NCBI RefSeq assembly: GCF_002287375.1
Contig: NZ_NPOA01000001.1
Coordinates: forward strand, 186,001-250,000
Length of the DNA: 64,000 nt
Direction: 5' to 3'
From: Virgibacillus profundi
GTDB lineage: Bacteria > Bacillota > Bacilli > Bacillales > Amphibacillaceae
Part shown: positions 45,022 to 53,404 of the stretch, piece by piece
Layout of the letters: the number at the start of each line of letters is the position of its first letter
Numbering within the stretch: position 1 is the stretch's first letter
The notes under the pieces: generated by a model
Databases searched by the model: none
The model's input: the letters and a program-made list of their open reading frames with translations, nothing else
What the model was told of the DNA's origin: nothing
Program-made: the position numbers and the translations under genes

Positions 45022-46038
45022 TTAAAATGCACCTTCCCGTTCTTGAAAATGGGTCGGTTTATTGTGTGTTTCTCCGCCAATTATCAGCCAGTCTGCAATC
45101 ATATCCATCATTTGCTGAACAGAAACATTTGGATAACCAAATAACTTATGCGCCTTAGAGGCATTATTCAAGAGTGCTTGTGGACTTTCCTCACCACTGA
45201 ATCTAACTGTTTTATTGAATCTTTTTCCAAATTCCTCCGCCAGCCATCTTATTGAAAGGGTTTCTGGACCTGTTACATTCAATATTTCAGGGGGAATATT
45301 TGTATGCAGCAATGATCTGACCGCATATTCATTGGCATCGCCCTGCCAGATAACATTTACTTTCCCCATTGTCAGATCAATTTCCTGCCCTTCATTGACA
45401 CTTTTAGCTATTTCGAGCAATACACCATAGCGTAAGTCAATCGCATAATTCAGCCTGAATAAAACCATCGGTGTTTTATTTTTATGTGAAAAATATGTCA
45501 GGACACGTTCACGCCCAAGACAGGATTGAGCATATTCCCCAACGGGATTGACAGCAGTATCCTCCGAACATTCATTTGACAAAACATTTGTCAGCGGATA
45601 GACATTTCCAGTTGAAAATGCAACAATACGAGAGTTTTTAAATTTCTCTGCCAAGCGTCCCGGGAGATATGCATTCATTGCCCAAGTAAAATGTTCATTG
45701 CCAACAGTGCCAAATTTATTTCCGGCCATATAGATGATGTTTTTTACGTTTGGCAACGAGTCTAATGCAGCATCGTCCAGCAGATCAACTGCAATAGTTT
45801 CAATTCCATTTTCCTCAAGCTCCTGTCTCAAATTTCCTGAAGAAAATCTGGAAACACCAATTATCCTTTTATTCAATCCAGCTTCATCAATCGCTCTTTT
45901 TGTCATTTTTGCCAAGGTGGGTCCCATTTTTCCACCAATACCTAGGATTAGAATATCACCATCCAGGTTTTTTAAATCGTTAATTAATGCCGATGATGGT
46001 TTGGTCATAAAATTTTCCAGTTCTGCAATCGTTTTCAT
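45022..46038 (-). CDS. Extended SDR / NAD-dependent epimerase lacking the catalytic lysine
   Basis: 338 residues: DILILGIGGKMGPTLAK (GxxGxxG-type dinucleotide site), NIIYMAGNKFGT, IVAFSTGNVYPLT and then GEYAQSCLGRERV where YxxxK should be. The Tyr is there but the Lys position holds Cys, which is unusual. It could be a lyase, a dehydratase or a non-classical SDR. It heads the five-gene redox operon; its promoter has -35 TTGTCT and -10 TACTAT (17 nt apart) overlapped by the 46110 box. AGGAGTG precedes the ATG. Confidence 0.85.
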   Translation of the reverse strand: MKTIAELENFMTKPSSALINDLKNLDGDILILGIGGKMGPTLAKMTKRAIDEAGLNKRIIGVSRFSSGNLRQELEENGIETIAVDLLDDAALDSLPNVKNIIYMAGNKFGTVGNEHFTWAMNAYLPGRLAEKFKNSRIVAFSTGNVYPLTNVLSNECSEDTAVNPVGEYAQSCLGRERVLTYFSHKNKTPMVLFRLNYAIDLRYGVLLEIAKSVNEGQEIDLTMGKVNVIWQGDANEYAVRSLLHTNIPPEILNVTGPETLSIRWLAEEFGKRFNKTVRFSGEESPQALLNNASKAHKLFGYPNVSVQQMMDMIADWLIIGGETHNKPTHFQEREGAF

Positions 46039-46086
46039 TCAAACACTCCTAATCTATTGAAATATAAAACAGATAATTATAGTTAT

Positions 46087-46130
46087 ATAGTATGGACACA
46101 GCCATTAAAAGACAAGTCTTAAAAGTGTCT
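46087..46130 (-). promoter_or_regulatory. Promoter of the redox operon with regulon box A
   Basis: The box GACAAGTCTTAAAAGTGTCT (46111-46130) overlaps the -35 TTGTCT (read on minus at 46110-46115), with -10 TACTAT (46087-46092) 17 nt away. The same box recurs at 60976, 61145 and 62814. Control is by the regulator at 46265-47608 (inference). Confidence 0.7.
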
Positions 46131-46223
46131 TTATATAGACTTCATATTTTCAATAGTTCATATGGGTTACTCATTTTTGACAAAGCGGATTTTAAAAAGT
46201 ATGATAATTACAATAAATCAGAA

Positions 46224-46247
46224 TAGACATGTCTACACTTTTGTCTA
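46224..46247. promoter_or_regulatory. Box B, variant half-sites before the regulator gene
   Basis: TAGACATGTCTA (46224-46235) is a palindrome and TGTCTA recurs at 46242-46247, so the AGACA/TGTCT half-sites of box A occur again, just before the AAGGAAGG ribosome site. This fits autoregulation. Confidence 0.5.
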
Positions 46248-46264
46248 TTAAGGAAGGTGATTTT

Positions 46265-47608
46265 ATGCAAATCAATACTGTAACAGACAATTCAGAGATT
46301 AGCATTGGAATTATTGGCCCAGAAGCTCTTATTGTACAGACAAAGAAAACATTAAAATCGTTTCCAAACTTCAAACCGATATATTCTATTATTAATCCTG
46401 ATAGTGTGCTTGCTGATGCTATAATTGATTTAATAAATGATGTAGATGTATTAATGTTTACCGAATACCATCAATATCACTTAGCAAAACAGATGATTGA
46501 TTTTTCCATTCCTGTTCACCATGTGCCACTAATGGGAACAGGTCTTTACAGATCCTTATTTCTTATAAAAAACAGTTATGGTTTAAAAAAATTATCTGTT
46601 GACACCATCGAAAAGAAATATGTTGAACAAATACTGTATGAATTAGATGAGACAGGTTATGAATTCACTGTTTTTAACGATCTTTCCAAAAATATGCTGA
46701 TCACCAATATTATTGATTTTCATAGAGAAAACCACCTGAAAAATGGAGCAATTGCCATTACTGGTATCCAGGAGGTTTCCATAAAACTAACTGAAATGAA
46801 TATCCCAAATGAATGGGTAATTCCGACATCTCAAGATATGATCGTCTCACTGGAGCGCGCACTTCTGGCCACAACTACCCGAAGAAATAAAGAATCACAA
46901 ATCGTTTTTGGTTTAATTGATATTGATAATTTTAAAAAGGTAATCGAAAAATATCCTTCTGAGCATGATGTTCAATTATTAAAATTACAAATACAGCAGA
47001 TGCTTCTTAATTATATAAAACAGCTTGACGGCCATTTAATTAATCTAGGCAGTGAAGAATATTCTTTTATAACTACCCGAGGTATTTTTGAACGTGAGAC
47101 TAGAGGCTATAAATTCATCCCATTACTTCACGAAACAAAAAGTGAAATCGACATTACATTGAGCATCGGTGTCGGATTTGGCAGTACCGCGGCAGAAGCT
47201 GGCAGCCATGCCCGCCTGGCACTGCGTCAATCAAAAGAATTAGGAGGGAATGTCTGTTATATTGTCCGTGAAGACCGCAGTGTTCTTGGACCTGTTGACA
47301 TTACAACCCACACCCAGTACGAACGTTATGACCTATCCATTACAGACGCAGAACTGCTTGGAAAAGCTGATAAAGCCGGGATGTCCGCAACATATATGAC
47401 AAAATTGATGGCACGTGTTGCCAGATATAATAAATATGATTACACTGCCCAGGAATTAGCCTCAACACTAAATATAACCATTCGAAGCGCTCATCGTATT
47501 CTGCTTAAATGGATGGACGCGGAACTTGTCGAAATTATTGGTGAAGAGAAGGTAACTCATAAAGGTAGACCACGCAGGATATATAGGTTGAGTTTTATTA
47601 TTGATTAG
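46265..47608 (+). CDS. Transcription regulator: PrpR-N-like sensor, degenerate GGDEF-like domain, winged helix
   Basis: About 447 residues. An N-terminal Rossmann-like part (~1-170) starts QINTVTDNSEISIGIIGP and resembles the PrpR-N sensor. A central domain (~205-345) has FGLIDIDNFKKVIEKYP and LSIGVGFGSTAAEAGSHARLAL, a GGDEF/GTP-cyclohydrolase-III-like layout, but the active-site loop reads GSEEYSF, so cyclase activity is unlikely. A winged helix ends it (~375-447: TAQELASTLNITIRSAHRILLKWM). AAGGAAGG before this ATG fixes the start. It is transcribed divergently from the redox operon, with boxes A and B in the shared intergenic region. Confidence 0.82.
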   Translation: MQINTVTDNSEISIGIIGPEALIVQTKKTLKSFPNFKPIYSIINPDSVLADAIIDLINDVDVLMFTEYHQYHLAKQMIDFSIPVHHVPLMGTGLYRSLFLIKNSYGLKKLSVDTIEKKYVEQILYELDETGYEFTVFNDLSKNMLITNIIDFHRENHLKNGAIAITGIQEVSIKLTEMNIPNEWVIPTSQDMIVSLERALLATTTRRNKESQIVFGLIDIDNFKKVIEKYPSEHDVQLLKLQIQQMLLNYIKQLDGHLINLGSEEYSFITTRGIFERETRGYKFIPLLHETKSEIDITLSIGVGFGSTAAEAGSHARLALRQSKELGGNVCYIVREDRSVLGPVDITTHTQYERYDLSITDAELLGKADKAGMSATYMTKLMARVARYNKYDYTAQELASTLNITIRSAHRILLKWMDAELVEIIGEEKVTHKGRPRRIYRLSFIID

Positions 47609-47761
47609 GAAGCTAAGTATATTATTTCGATTGTTTTTTTTACTATTCACAATCTGTATAAATTTGTCTTCAATAACAGGATATGATTTATACTTCATCT
47701 ATCAATTATTATTTATATATGTTACTTTAAATACAGAAAATCGGAAATAGGGTGAATACTT

Positions 47762-48382
47762 ATGAAGCTATTTTACAGCAATTTTTATGGAACACTTACA
47801 GTTTTCGCAAACTTTTTCATTTTGAATATTCTTTGGGTTATAACATGTTTACCAATTATAACCTTTTTCCCCGCGACTTCAGCGATGTTTAGTGTCATTA
47901 GACGTTGGAAATTAAAAGGAGATTCTGGGGTTCTATTTTTATACATCAAGTATTTTAAAGAAAATTTTAAACAAAGTTTTATAATTGGAACTATTTGGGT
48001 TATTTTTTCAGTAATATTATATTTCGACTTTCTCTTCATTAGACAATTTGAATTTAGAGTTTTTCTATTAGTTCCATTACTTTTTATTGCTTTATTATTC
48101 ATTTTTACAACAATCTATTTATTTTCCACAATCTCTCACTATAATGCTTCAATTAAAGTAATAATTAAAAGTTCTTTTTTGGTATCAATGGCATACTTTC
48201 CAATGACAATATTGAATCTCATTCTTTTGGCTCTGATCTTAGTTATTTTATATTATTTTCCTATAATGTCTTTAATTCTCTTTAGTTTTGCTGCATTTGT
48301 TAATTTTTCTGTTTGTCATAAAGTTTTTTTAAAGAACGGCAGGTTGAATGAGAAAAAGACGATTCAACAAAACATTGAATAA
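47762..48382 (+). CDS. YesL-like DUF624 membrane protein
   Basis: 206 residues with about five membrane segments, opening MKLFYSNFYGTLTVFANFFIL and NILWVITCLPIITFFPATSAMFSVIRRW, the DUF624 signature. It lies 153 bp downstream of the regulator gene in the same direction and is possibly co-transcribed with it. YesL proteins commonly accompany oligosaccharide sensing and uptake; no YesS partner is present here, unlike at 3471-4091. AGGGTGA precedes the ATG. Its codon use is especially AT-rich. Confidence 0.85.
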   Translation: MKLFYSNFYGTLTVFANFFILNILWVITCLPIITFFPATSAMFSVIRRWKLKGDSGVLFLYIKYFKENFKQSFIIGTIWVIFSVILYFDFLFIRQFEFRVFLLVPLLFIALLFIFTTIYLFSTISHYNASIKVIIKSSFLVSMAYFPMTILNLILLALILVILYYFPIMSLILFSFAAFVNFSVCHKVFLKNGRLNEKKTIQQNIE

Positions 48383-48450
48383 GTTCCAACGCTATTTAAT
48401 GCTTTCATAATACAAAAACACTTAAAACGATGACGAAATGTAAACGAAAA

Positions 48451-48496
48451 AGCTATCTGTTCAAAACTTTCAAATTGCATTTTTGAACAGACAGCA
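48451..48496. terminator. Bidirectional terminator between convergent genes
   Basis: AGCTATCTGTTCAAAA pairs with TTTTGAACAGACAGC around a ~14-nt loop. It ends the YesL-like gene on the plus strand and the nagA gene on the minus strand. Confidence 0.85.
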
Positions 48497-48516
48497 CATT
48501 AATTTTATTCGTAAAA

Positions 48517-49671
48517 TCACGAAGTATAAACTAGTTTTCCAGATTTATATGTTTGTACTATTTTCACAGAGTTTTTTTCCCGTGTAAAAGTTACCAGGTC
48601 AGCATTTTCTCCTTCCTTAAGTCCTTCCATCACTGGAAGTTTCATAAAAGTAGATGGGCGGACTGAGGCCATTTCCCAGGCTTCTTGTATCGAACAAACG
48701 CCACTTTTTGAAAGATGTGCAATTCCGTCTTTTAACATTTTCACAGAACCAGCCAATAATTTCGGGTTTTCTTTCATGTGAAGTTTACCTTCGGGTGTAA
48801 GCACTACCTTACCGCCAATATGAGTTTCATAATCCCCTGGCTCCAGTCCACTGAGATACACTGCATCACTTACTAATATGGATTGAGATTTTTTTGCGCT
48901 TATTGCAACTTTCAAGAAGGAATCAGGCAAATGAAATCCATCAGCAATAATACACGACCATAAATTATCCTCCGCTAACTGCTCCCAGATATAATTAGGA
49001 TGACGCGGAAGCATAAGATGTGCTCCGTTTCCTAAATGTGTTGACATTTTTGCTCCAGCCTTCACTGCCTCCTGTATTTGTTCGGGAGTTGCAGCTGTAT
49101 GACCAATGGAAACTGTAACACCATTCTCTGTACATTTTGATATGAATTCTGCTGACCCTGGCCATTCAGGTGAAATGGTAATAATTTTAATTCTTCCTTT
49201 TGCTGCTTCCTGCCAACGTTGAAAAAGAGACCAGTCAGGAGCTTTTACATAAGAATTGCTATGTGCACCTCTTGGACCATCTTCAGTTGATATAAATGGT
49301 CCTTCTACATGTATGCCGGCAATACATTCCTCAACAAAGCTATCGTTTTCACAGGTTTCTGAAATCACTTGCACTGCACTCTCTATCGCTTCATCACTAT
49401 TTGTGATAATGGTTGGAAAGTAGGAAGTAACACCTTCCTTCCAAAGTGAGGTAGTAACCTTTTTCACCATTTCTCGAGTGATGGGCAGCGAATTAAAGTC
49501 ATTGCCCTGATAGCCATTAATTTGTAAATCAACGAGCCCCGGCGCAATATATGGTAAAAATTCTTTTTTTTGGTTAGAGAGCCTTTTAATATCGCTAATC
49601 ATACTTCCCTCAAATGTTACTGAGATTTGTTCTCCAGTGACATAATGGATCCCTTCCAGATATTCATTCAT
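48517..49671 (-). CDS. nagA: N-acetylglucosamine-6-phosphate deacetylase, Q-x-N (E. coli-like) type
   Basis: 384 residues. The first metal pair is Q-x-N (LVDLQINGYQG), as in the mono-metal E. coli enzyme, whereas the paralogue at 38187 has HxH. Glu in HVEGPF, His in IGHTAAT and STHLGNGAHLML, and Asp in LVSDAVYLSG are retained. The HL-GNGAHLMLPRHP stretch departs from the usual FNAM-HHR, so the substrate may differ from plain GlcNAc-6-phosphate. It overlaps nagB by 8 bases and ends the Lpl-type operon, near a strong terminator. Confidence 0.86.
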   Translation of the reverse strand: MNEYLEGIHYVTGEQISVTFEGSMISDIKRLSNQKKEFLPYIAPGLVDLQINGYQGNDFNSLPITREMVKKVTTSLWKEGVTSYFPTIITNSDEAIESAVQVISETCENDSFVEECIAGIHVEGPFISTEDGPRGAHSNSYVKAPDWSLFQRWQEAAKGRIKIITISPEWPGSAEFISKCTENGVTVSIGHTAATPEQIQEAVKAGAKMSTHLGNGAHLMLPRHPNYIWEQLAEDNLWSCIIADGFHLPDSFLKVAISAKKSQSILVSDAVYLSGLEPGDYETHIGGKVVLTPEGKLHMKENPKLLAGSVKMLKDGIAHLSKSGVCSIQEAWEMASVRPSTFMKLPVMEGLKEGENADLVTFTREKNSVKIVQTYKSGKLVYTS

Positions 49672-50437
49672 TATAAGAATCCTTATCTAGATATAATGTA
49701 CAGTCTGGATGTCGACGCAAAATAGAAGCTGGAATTATCTCAGAAATTAGCCCTGTTAAAGTTTTCCTAACTGCTTCCCTTTTCGTCAAACCCGGTACGA
49801 TACAATATAAATGGCTTCCGGACATTAATGCTGGAATAGTCAACGTTAGTGCATGTGTAGGAACATCGTCGAGATGAGGAAAAACTTCATCGTTAACCTG
49901 TTGTTGTCGAGATACTTCATCCAGCATAACCATTTTTATTTTTTCTGGGTCATTAAAATCAGCTACTGGGGGATCATTAAATGCAATATGACCGTTCTCA
50001 CCAATCCCTAAACATACAATATCGATGGGAGCTTCATTTAACAATTCACTATAAACTTGACATTCATTTGCTGCATTATTTAAACCATTGATTAAATGTA
50101 TTTTACCTGGTTCTACACCATCAAATAAACGATCGCATAAAAACTTGCTAAATGATTGTTCTGACTTTGGTTTCAGACCAATATATTCATCCATATGGAA
50201 TACTGTAACCCGTTCCCAATCAATCCCTGAAGCATTCTTTAACGTCTCAAGAAATTCATTTTGGGAAGGTGCAGAAGCAAATACCATACGAATCGTTTCC
50301 TTCTCTTTTAATAGAGATTTCATTTTTTCTATAACATCTGCTGCCGCAGCCCGCCCCATCTCTTTCCTCTTTTCATATACTCTTACAAGTAAATCATCAA
50401 ACTTCTTTTGTTTATTAGGTTGTATTTTTAGTTCCAA
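49664..50437 (-). CDS. nagB: Glucosamine-6-phosphate deaminase-like protein
   Basis: 257 residues: VFHMDEYIGL with the catalytic Asp, CLGIGENGHIAFNDPP with the active-site His and Glu-type loop, and PGLTKREAVRKTL. This is the NagB fold. It converts glucosamine-6-phosphate to fructose-6-phosphate plus ammonium, following NagA. The start appears to be TTG, 12 nt after GGAG, a long spacing, so translation may be modest. It is the penultimate gene of the operon that begins with the permeases at 56892. Confidence 0.85.
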   Translation of the reverse strand: MELKIQPNKQKKFDDLLVRVYEKRKEMGRAAAADVIEKMKSLLKEKETIRMVFASAPSQNEFLETLKNASGIDWERVTVFHMDEYIGLKPKSEQSFSKFLCDRLFDGVEPGKIHLINGLNNAANECQVYSELLNEAPIDIVCLGIGENGHIAFNDPPVADFNDPEKIKMVMLDEVSRQQQVNDEVFPHLDDVPTHALTLTIPALMSGSHLYCIVPGLTKREAVRKTLTGLISEIIPASILRRHPDCTLYLDKDSYNE

Positions 50438-50504
50438 TTTTTATAAAAACTCCTTTCTTTGATTGTTTACATCTAAACTGTAATAAATTTCATCAAGTGA
50501 ATTT

Positions 50505-51365
50505 TTACCTTTTCGCAGTTTGTAATAGTTGATTTAAACCATCTAATGTTAATTGTGTACCATCCATTTTTGTTCCACCTTCTGGAACATAATGTGTTTC
50601 AATCGTGAACAATCCTTGATAACCATCTCTATCAATAGCCTGTAACTGTTCTAAATAAGGGACATTACCATCACCAATTGGAACACATTTTGGCTGGCCA
50701 TCTGTTCCAATGTAAGCATCTTTTAAATGGACATGACCATACAATCCTTTCACAGCTTCATAGCCCTGAGGAAAAGCGGACCGCCCCCCATGCTCTTCAT
50801 TTCCGGGATCCCAAAGTACTTTGAGATTAGACGAATTAACCTTCTTCGCCATTCTGCTAACTTCAGAGGCATAGCCACCATTGCAAGCACCTTCATTTTC
50901 CAGCAATAGTAAAATATCTTCTTTTTCCGCCAGATTGGCTGCTCTTTTTAAATGATCGACTATTTCATCTTCATAATCGGAAGGATTTTGTTCCCTCCAA
51001 AATGAGAATATGCGAATTTTATCTGTTTTTAACAGTTTAGCAATTTCAAAAGCTCGGTTTAGTTTCAGATAATGGGATTCAACACTTTCTTCGTCTTGCC
51101 CAAATGTATCTCCTGAGGCAACAGTTCTTGAAGGGTCAAGTTTACACTTGAATACCGGTGATGATATACATGATACATATAATCCTCGCTGTTCTATTTC
51201 TTGAAGCAGATGCCTAATTTCGTTGTCACCCAAATCAATTATATTTTTATCGTTAATCCTCCGAAGTTCTACATGTTTTAAACCTTTTCCTTTAATCCAA
51301 TCTAAAGCCTCCATAATATTGGGTGATACTTCATCTGTAATTACTCCCAACCTATCAAGAATCAA
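50505..51365 (-). CDS. Sugar phosphate isomerase/epimerase-like TIM-barrel protein
   Basis: About 286 residues: LDRLGVITDEVSPNIMEAL, LKHVELRRINDKNI, LLLENEGACNGG, LKVLWDPGNEEHGG and YGHVHLKDAYIG, the AP-endonuclease-2/xylose-isomerase-like fold with its metal-binding Glu, Asp and His. It lies 20 bp after a Gfo/Idh gene, the pairing seen in C-glycoside and 3-keto-glycoside pathways. I start at TTG 51365, eight bases after AAGGAG; the GTG at 51374 touches that ribosome site. Confidence 0.86.
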   Translation of the reverse strand: MILDRLGVITDEVSPNIMEALDWIKGKGLKHVELRRINDKNIIDLGDNEIRHLLQEIEQRGLYVSCISSPVFKCKLDPSRTVASGDTFGQDEESVESHYLKLNRAFEIAKLLKTDKIRIFSFWREQNPSDYEDEIVDHLKRAANLAEKEDILLLLENEGACNGGYASEVSRMAKKVNSSNLKVLWDPGNEEHGGRSAFPQGYEAVKGLYGHVHLKDAYIGTDGQPKCVPIGDGNVPYLEQLQAIDRDGYQGLFTIETHYVPEGGTKMDGTQLTLDGLNQLLQTAKR

Positions 51366-51385
51366 TGATTTCACTCCTTCAGTTT

Positions 51386-52285
51386 TTACAATAATACTGT
51401 TTTTCCAGACGAACGACTTTCATTTGCTGCTTCTAAAAATCTAGTAATTTCAACTGTTTCCTCGATATCTATTGCTGGCTTTCCGGTATTTAAAAAATGA
51501 ATAATCTCTTCTAACAAAGCAGCATAAAAAGGCTTTTCACCTGAAGACGCATCGACAAATTCTGTTTGATCATCACTGTGAATTATCGAACCAAAGTATT
51601 TATTTCCCTTTCTATTTCCCCGAAGCGTACCAATACGTCCGTCTTTCCATTCTCCCAGAATTATGTCGTGGTCTTCGTTTTTTGTAACTGTTACCTTCTT
51701 ACATCCTTTACCAAAGGCACGATAAAGCATCTCAGCAGTATGGATACCATACCAGAACAACCCATGATTGGTTTCAATCTGCAGTGGACCATAGCAGTCC
51801 ATTCCTATGATATTTTTTCCTTCGAATTTCTCTAATGCTGAGGACAAACCAACTGCAAACCTAACAGCAGAACAACTCATCAGCGGTGTATCAAATTCCT
51901 TAGCTAAACGAAGCATTTCTTTCGCTTCTTTCAATGATGTTGTAAAAGGCTTATCAATAAATACTGGTTTTTTATATGAAACTATTCTCTTAAATTGTTG
52001 GAGATGAATTCGTCCATCAACTGATTCTAAAAAAATAGCATCACATTTTTCAGCAACCTCCTCTGGGGAATCTACTATTTCAACTTCATAGTTATCACGT
52101 AATTCATTGGTGAAGCCGTCTACACGTGAGAAGCTTAATTCCATATCATCTGAACCGCCTGGAAAGGCAACTATCACCTTTCCCCCAGGTACATGGTGCT
52201 GGTTATTTGAATCATTTAGTAATTTTGTAAATGCTACTACGTGGGATGTATCTAAACCTATCATCCCAATTCTAAAATAATCCAT
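51386..52285 (-). CDS. Short Gfo/Idh/MocA-like oxidoreductase with DKP motif
   Basis: 299 residues, shorter than the usual 340-360. FRIGMIGLDTSHVVAFTKL opens the Rossmann domain with a D rather than a GxG loop; the active-site Lys lies in VFIDKPFTTS (DKP for EKP). The C-terminal sheet is truncated: GIHTAEMLYRAFG. Such short forms occur in operons for acidic or N-acetylated sugars. It lies between a full-length Gfo/Idh gene and the isomerase gene. AGGAGG precedes the ATG. Confidence 0.83.
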   Translation of the reverse strand: MDYFRIGMIGLDTSHVVAFTKLLNDSNNQHHVPGGKVIVAFPGGSDDMELSFSRVDGFTNELRDNYEVEIVDSPEEVAEKCDAIFLESVDGRIHLQQFKRIVSYKKPVFIDKPFTTSLKEAKEMLRLAKEFDTPLMSCSAVRFAVGLSSALEKFEGKNIIGMDCYGPLQIETNHGLFWYGIHTAEMLYRAFGKGCKKVTVTKNEDHDIILGEWKDGRIGTLRGNRKGNKYFGSIIHSDDQTEFVDASSGEKPFYAALLEEIIHFLNTGKPAIDIEETVEITRFLEAANESRSSGKTVLL

Positions 52286-52319
52286 TAAATTTTATTCCTC
52301 CTGTAAAAAATTAAGATAT

Positions 52320-53372
52320 TTATTTGTAGTTTAATTGATTTGCTGCATCTAGCTGTACTTCTTTCCCTGTTCTTGCTGATTCATATATTGCCAAAAGCAA
52401 ATCAACTGCTTTACGAGCTTCCTCACCGGGGACGAGTGGCTCGCGGTCTTCCTTTATTGCCTGTATCATATCATCCACAAAAATATAGTGTCCCTTATTC
52501 GAAATAGCTTTTGGATCGCTACTACCTCCTTCTGTATTACTAACTTGTGGAATTTCTTCGTCATTATCCAGGAAATCCCATTGTTTGAAACCTGAGTCTC
52601 CAAAAATAATCGAGCCTTTTTCACCATGAATTTCAAATCTTGTTTCCTGCCCCGGATAAACGGATGTAGTCCCTTGTATAACACCAAAGGACCCATTTTT
52701 ATATTTAACAGCAATAACTGATGTATCTTCTACTTCTACATCTCGAACTAAAGGGGCAGCATAAGCAAATACTGAATCAACATCTCCAACCATCCATTGA
52801 ATAAGGTCAACTCCATGAATTCCTTGATTCATTAAAGCTCCACCGCCGTCTATTTCCCAAGTGCCTCTCCAACCGGCACTCTTATAATATTCTGGACTTC
52901 GGTAGTATTTTAAATAAGCATCTCCTAGAACCAGTTTTCCAAGCTTTCCTTCTTGTATTGCTTTTCGGGTTTTAATAGCTGCATCCAATGTTCTTCGCTG
53001 ATAAACAGCGCCTAACTTAACATCGTAAGATTTGCATGCCTCTATCATTTTTGTCATTTTTTCATTTGTAATATCAAGTGGTTTCTCACATAGTACATGG
53101 ATTCCATTCTTGGCAGCTGCTACTGTAACCTCCGCGTGCAAGCCACTGGGCACACAAACGGATACAATATCAATATCTTCTTGTTCAAACATCTCCTCAT
53201 AATCCGTATATACTTTTTCTACTCCAAATTCATTAGCTAATTTCTCTGCCTTACCCTGTTCAATGTCACAAATAGCGATCAGCTTTGCCTCCTGATGTGC
53301 TGTTATCGCCCTTGCGTGGGAGGCTGAAATTACTCCAGCCCCAACAATCACTACCTTTTTTTTATTAGACAT
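52320..53372 (-). CDS. Gfo/Idh/MocA oxidoreductase
   Basis: About 350 residues starting MSNKKKVVIVGAGVISASH, with SVCVPSGLHAEVTVAA, HVLCEKPLDIT and GGGALMNQGIHGVDLIQWMVG in place. A complete NAD(P)-dependent dehydrogenase. GAGGTGG precedes this ATG; a three-codon longer reading starts nearer the site. It follows the binding-protein gene in the Lpl-type operon. It likely oxidises the imported sugar before the short paralogue and isomerase act on it. Confidence 0.92.
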   Translation of the reverse strand: MSNKKKVVIVGAGVISASHARAITAHQEAKLIAICDIEQGKAEKLANEFGVEKVYTDYEEMFEQEDIDIVSVCVPSGLHAEVTVAAAKNGIHVLCEKPLDITNEKMTKMIEACKSYDVKLGAVYQRRTLDAAIKTRKAIQEGKLGKLVLGDAYLKYYRSPEYYKSAGWRGTWEIDGGGALMNQGIHGVDLIQWMVGDVDSVFAYAAPLVRDVEVEDTSVIAVKYKNGSFGVIQGTTSVYPGQETRFEIHGEKGSIIFGDSGFKQWDFLDNDEEIPQVSNTEGGSSDPKAISNKGHYIFVDDMIQAIKEDREPLVPGEEARKAVDLLLAIYESARTGKEVQLDAANQLNYK

Positions 53373-53404
53373 AAAAACCACCTCTTTAAATAAATAATTA
53401 CTTT

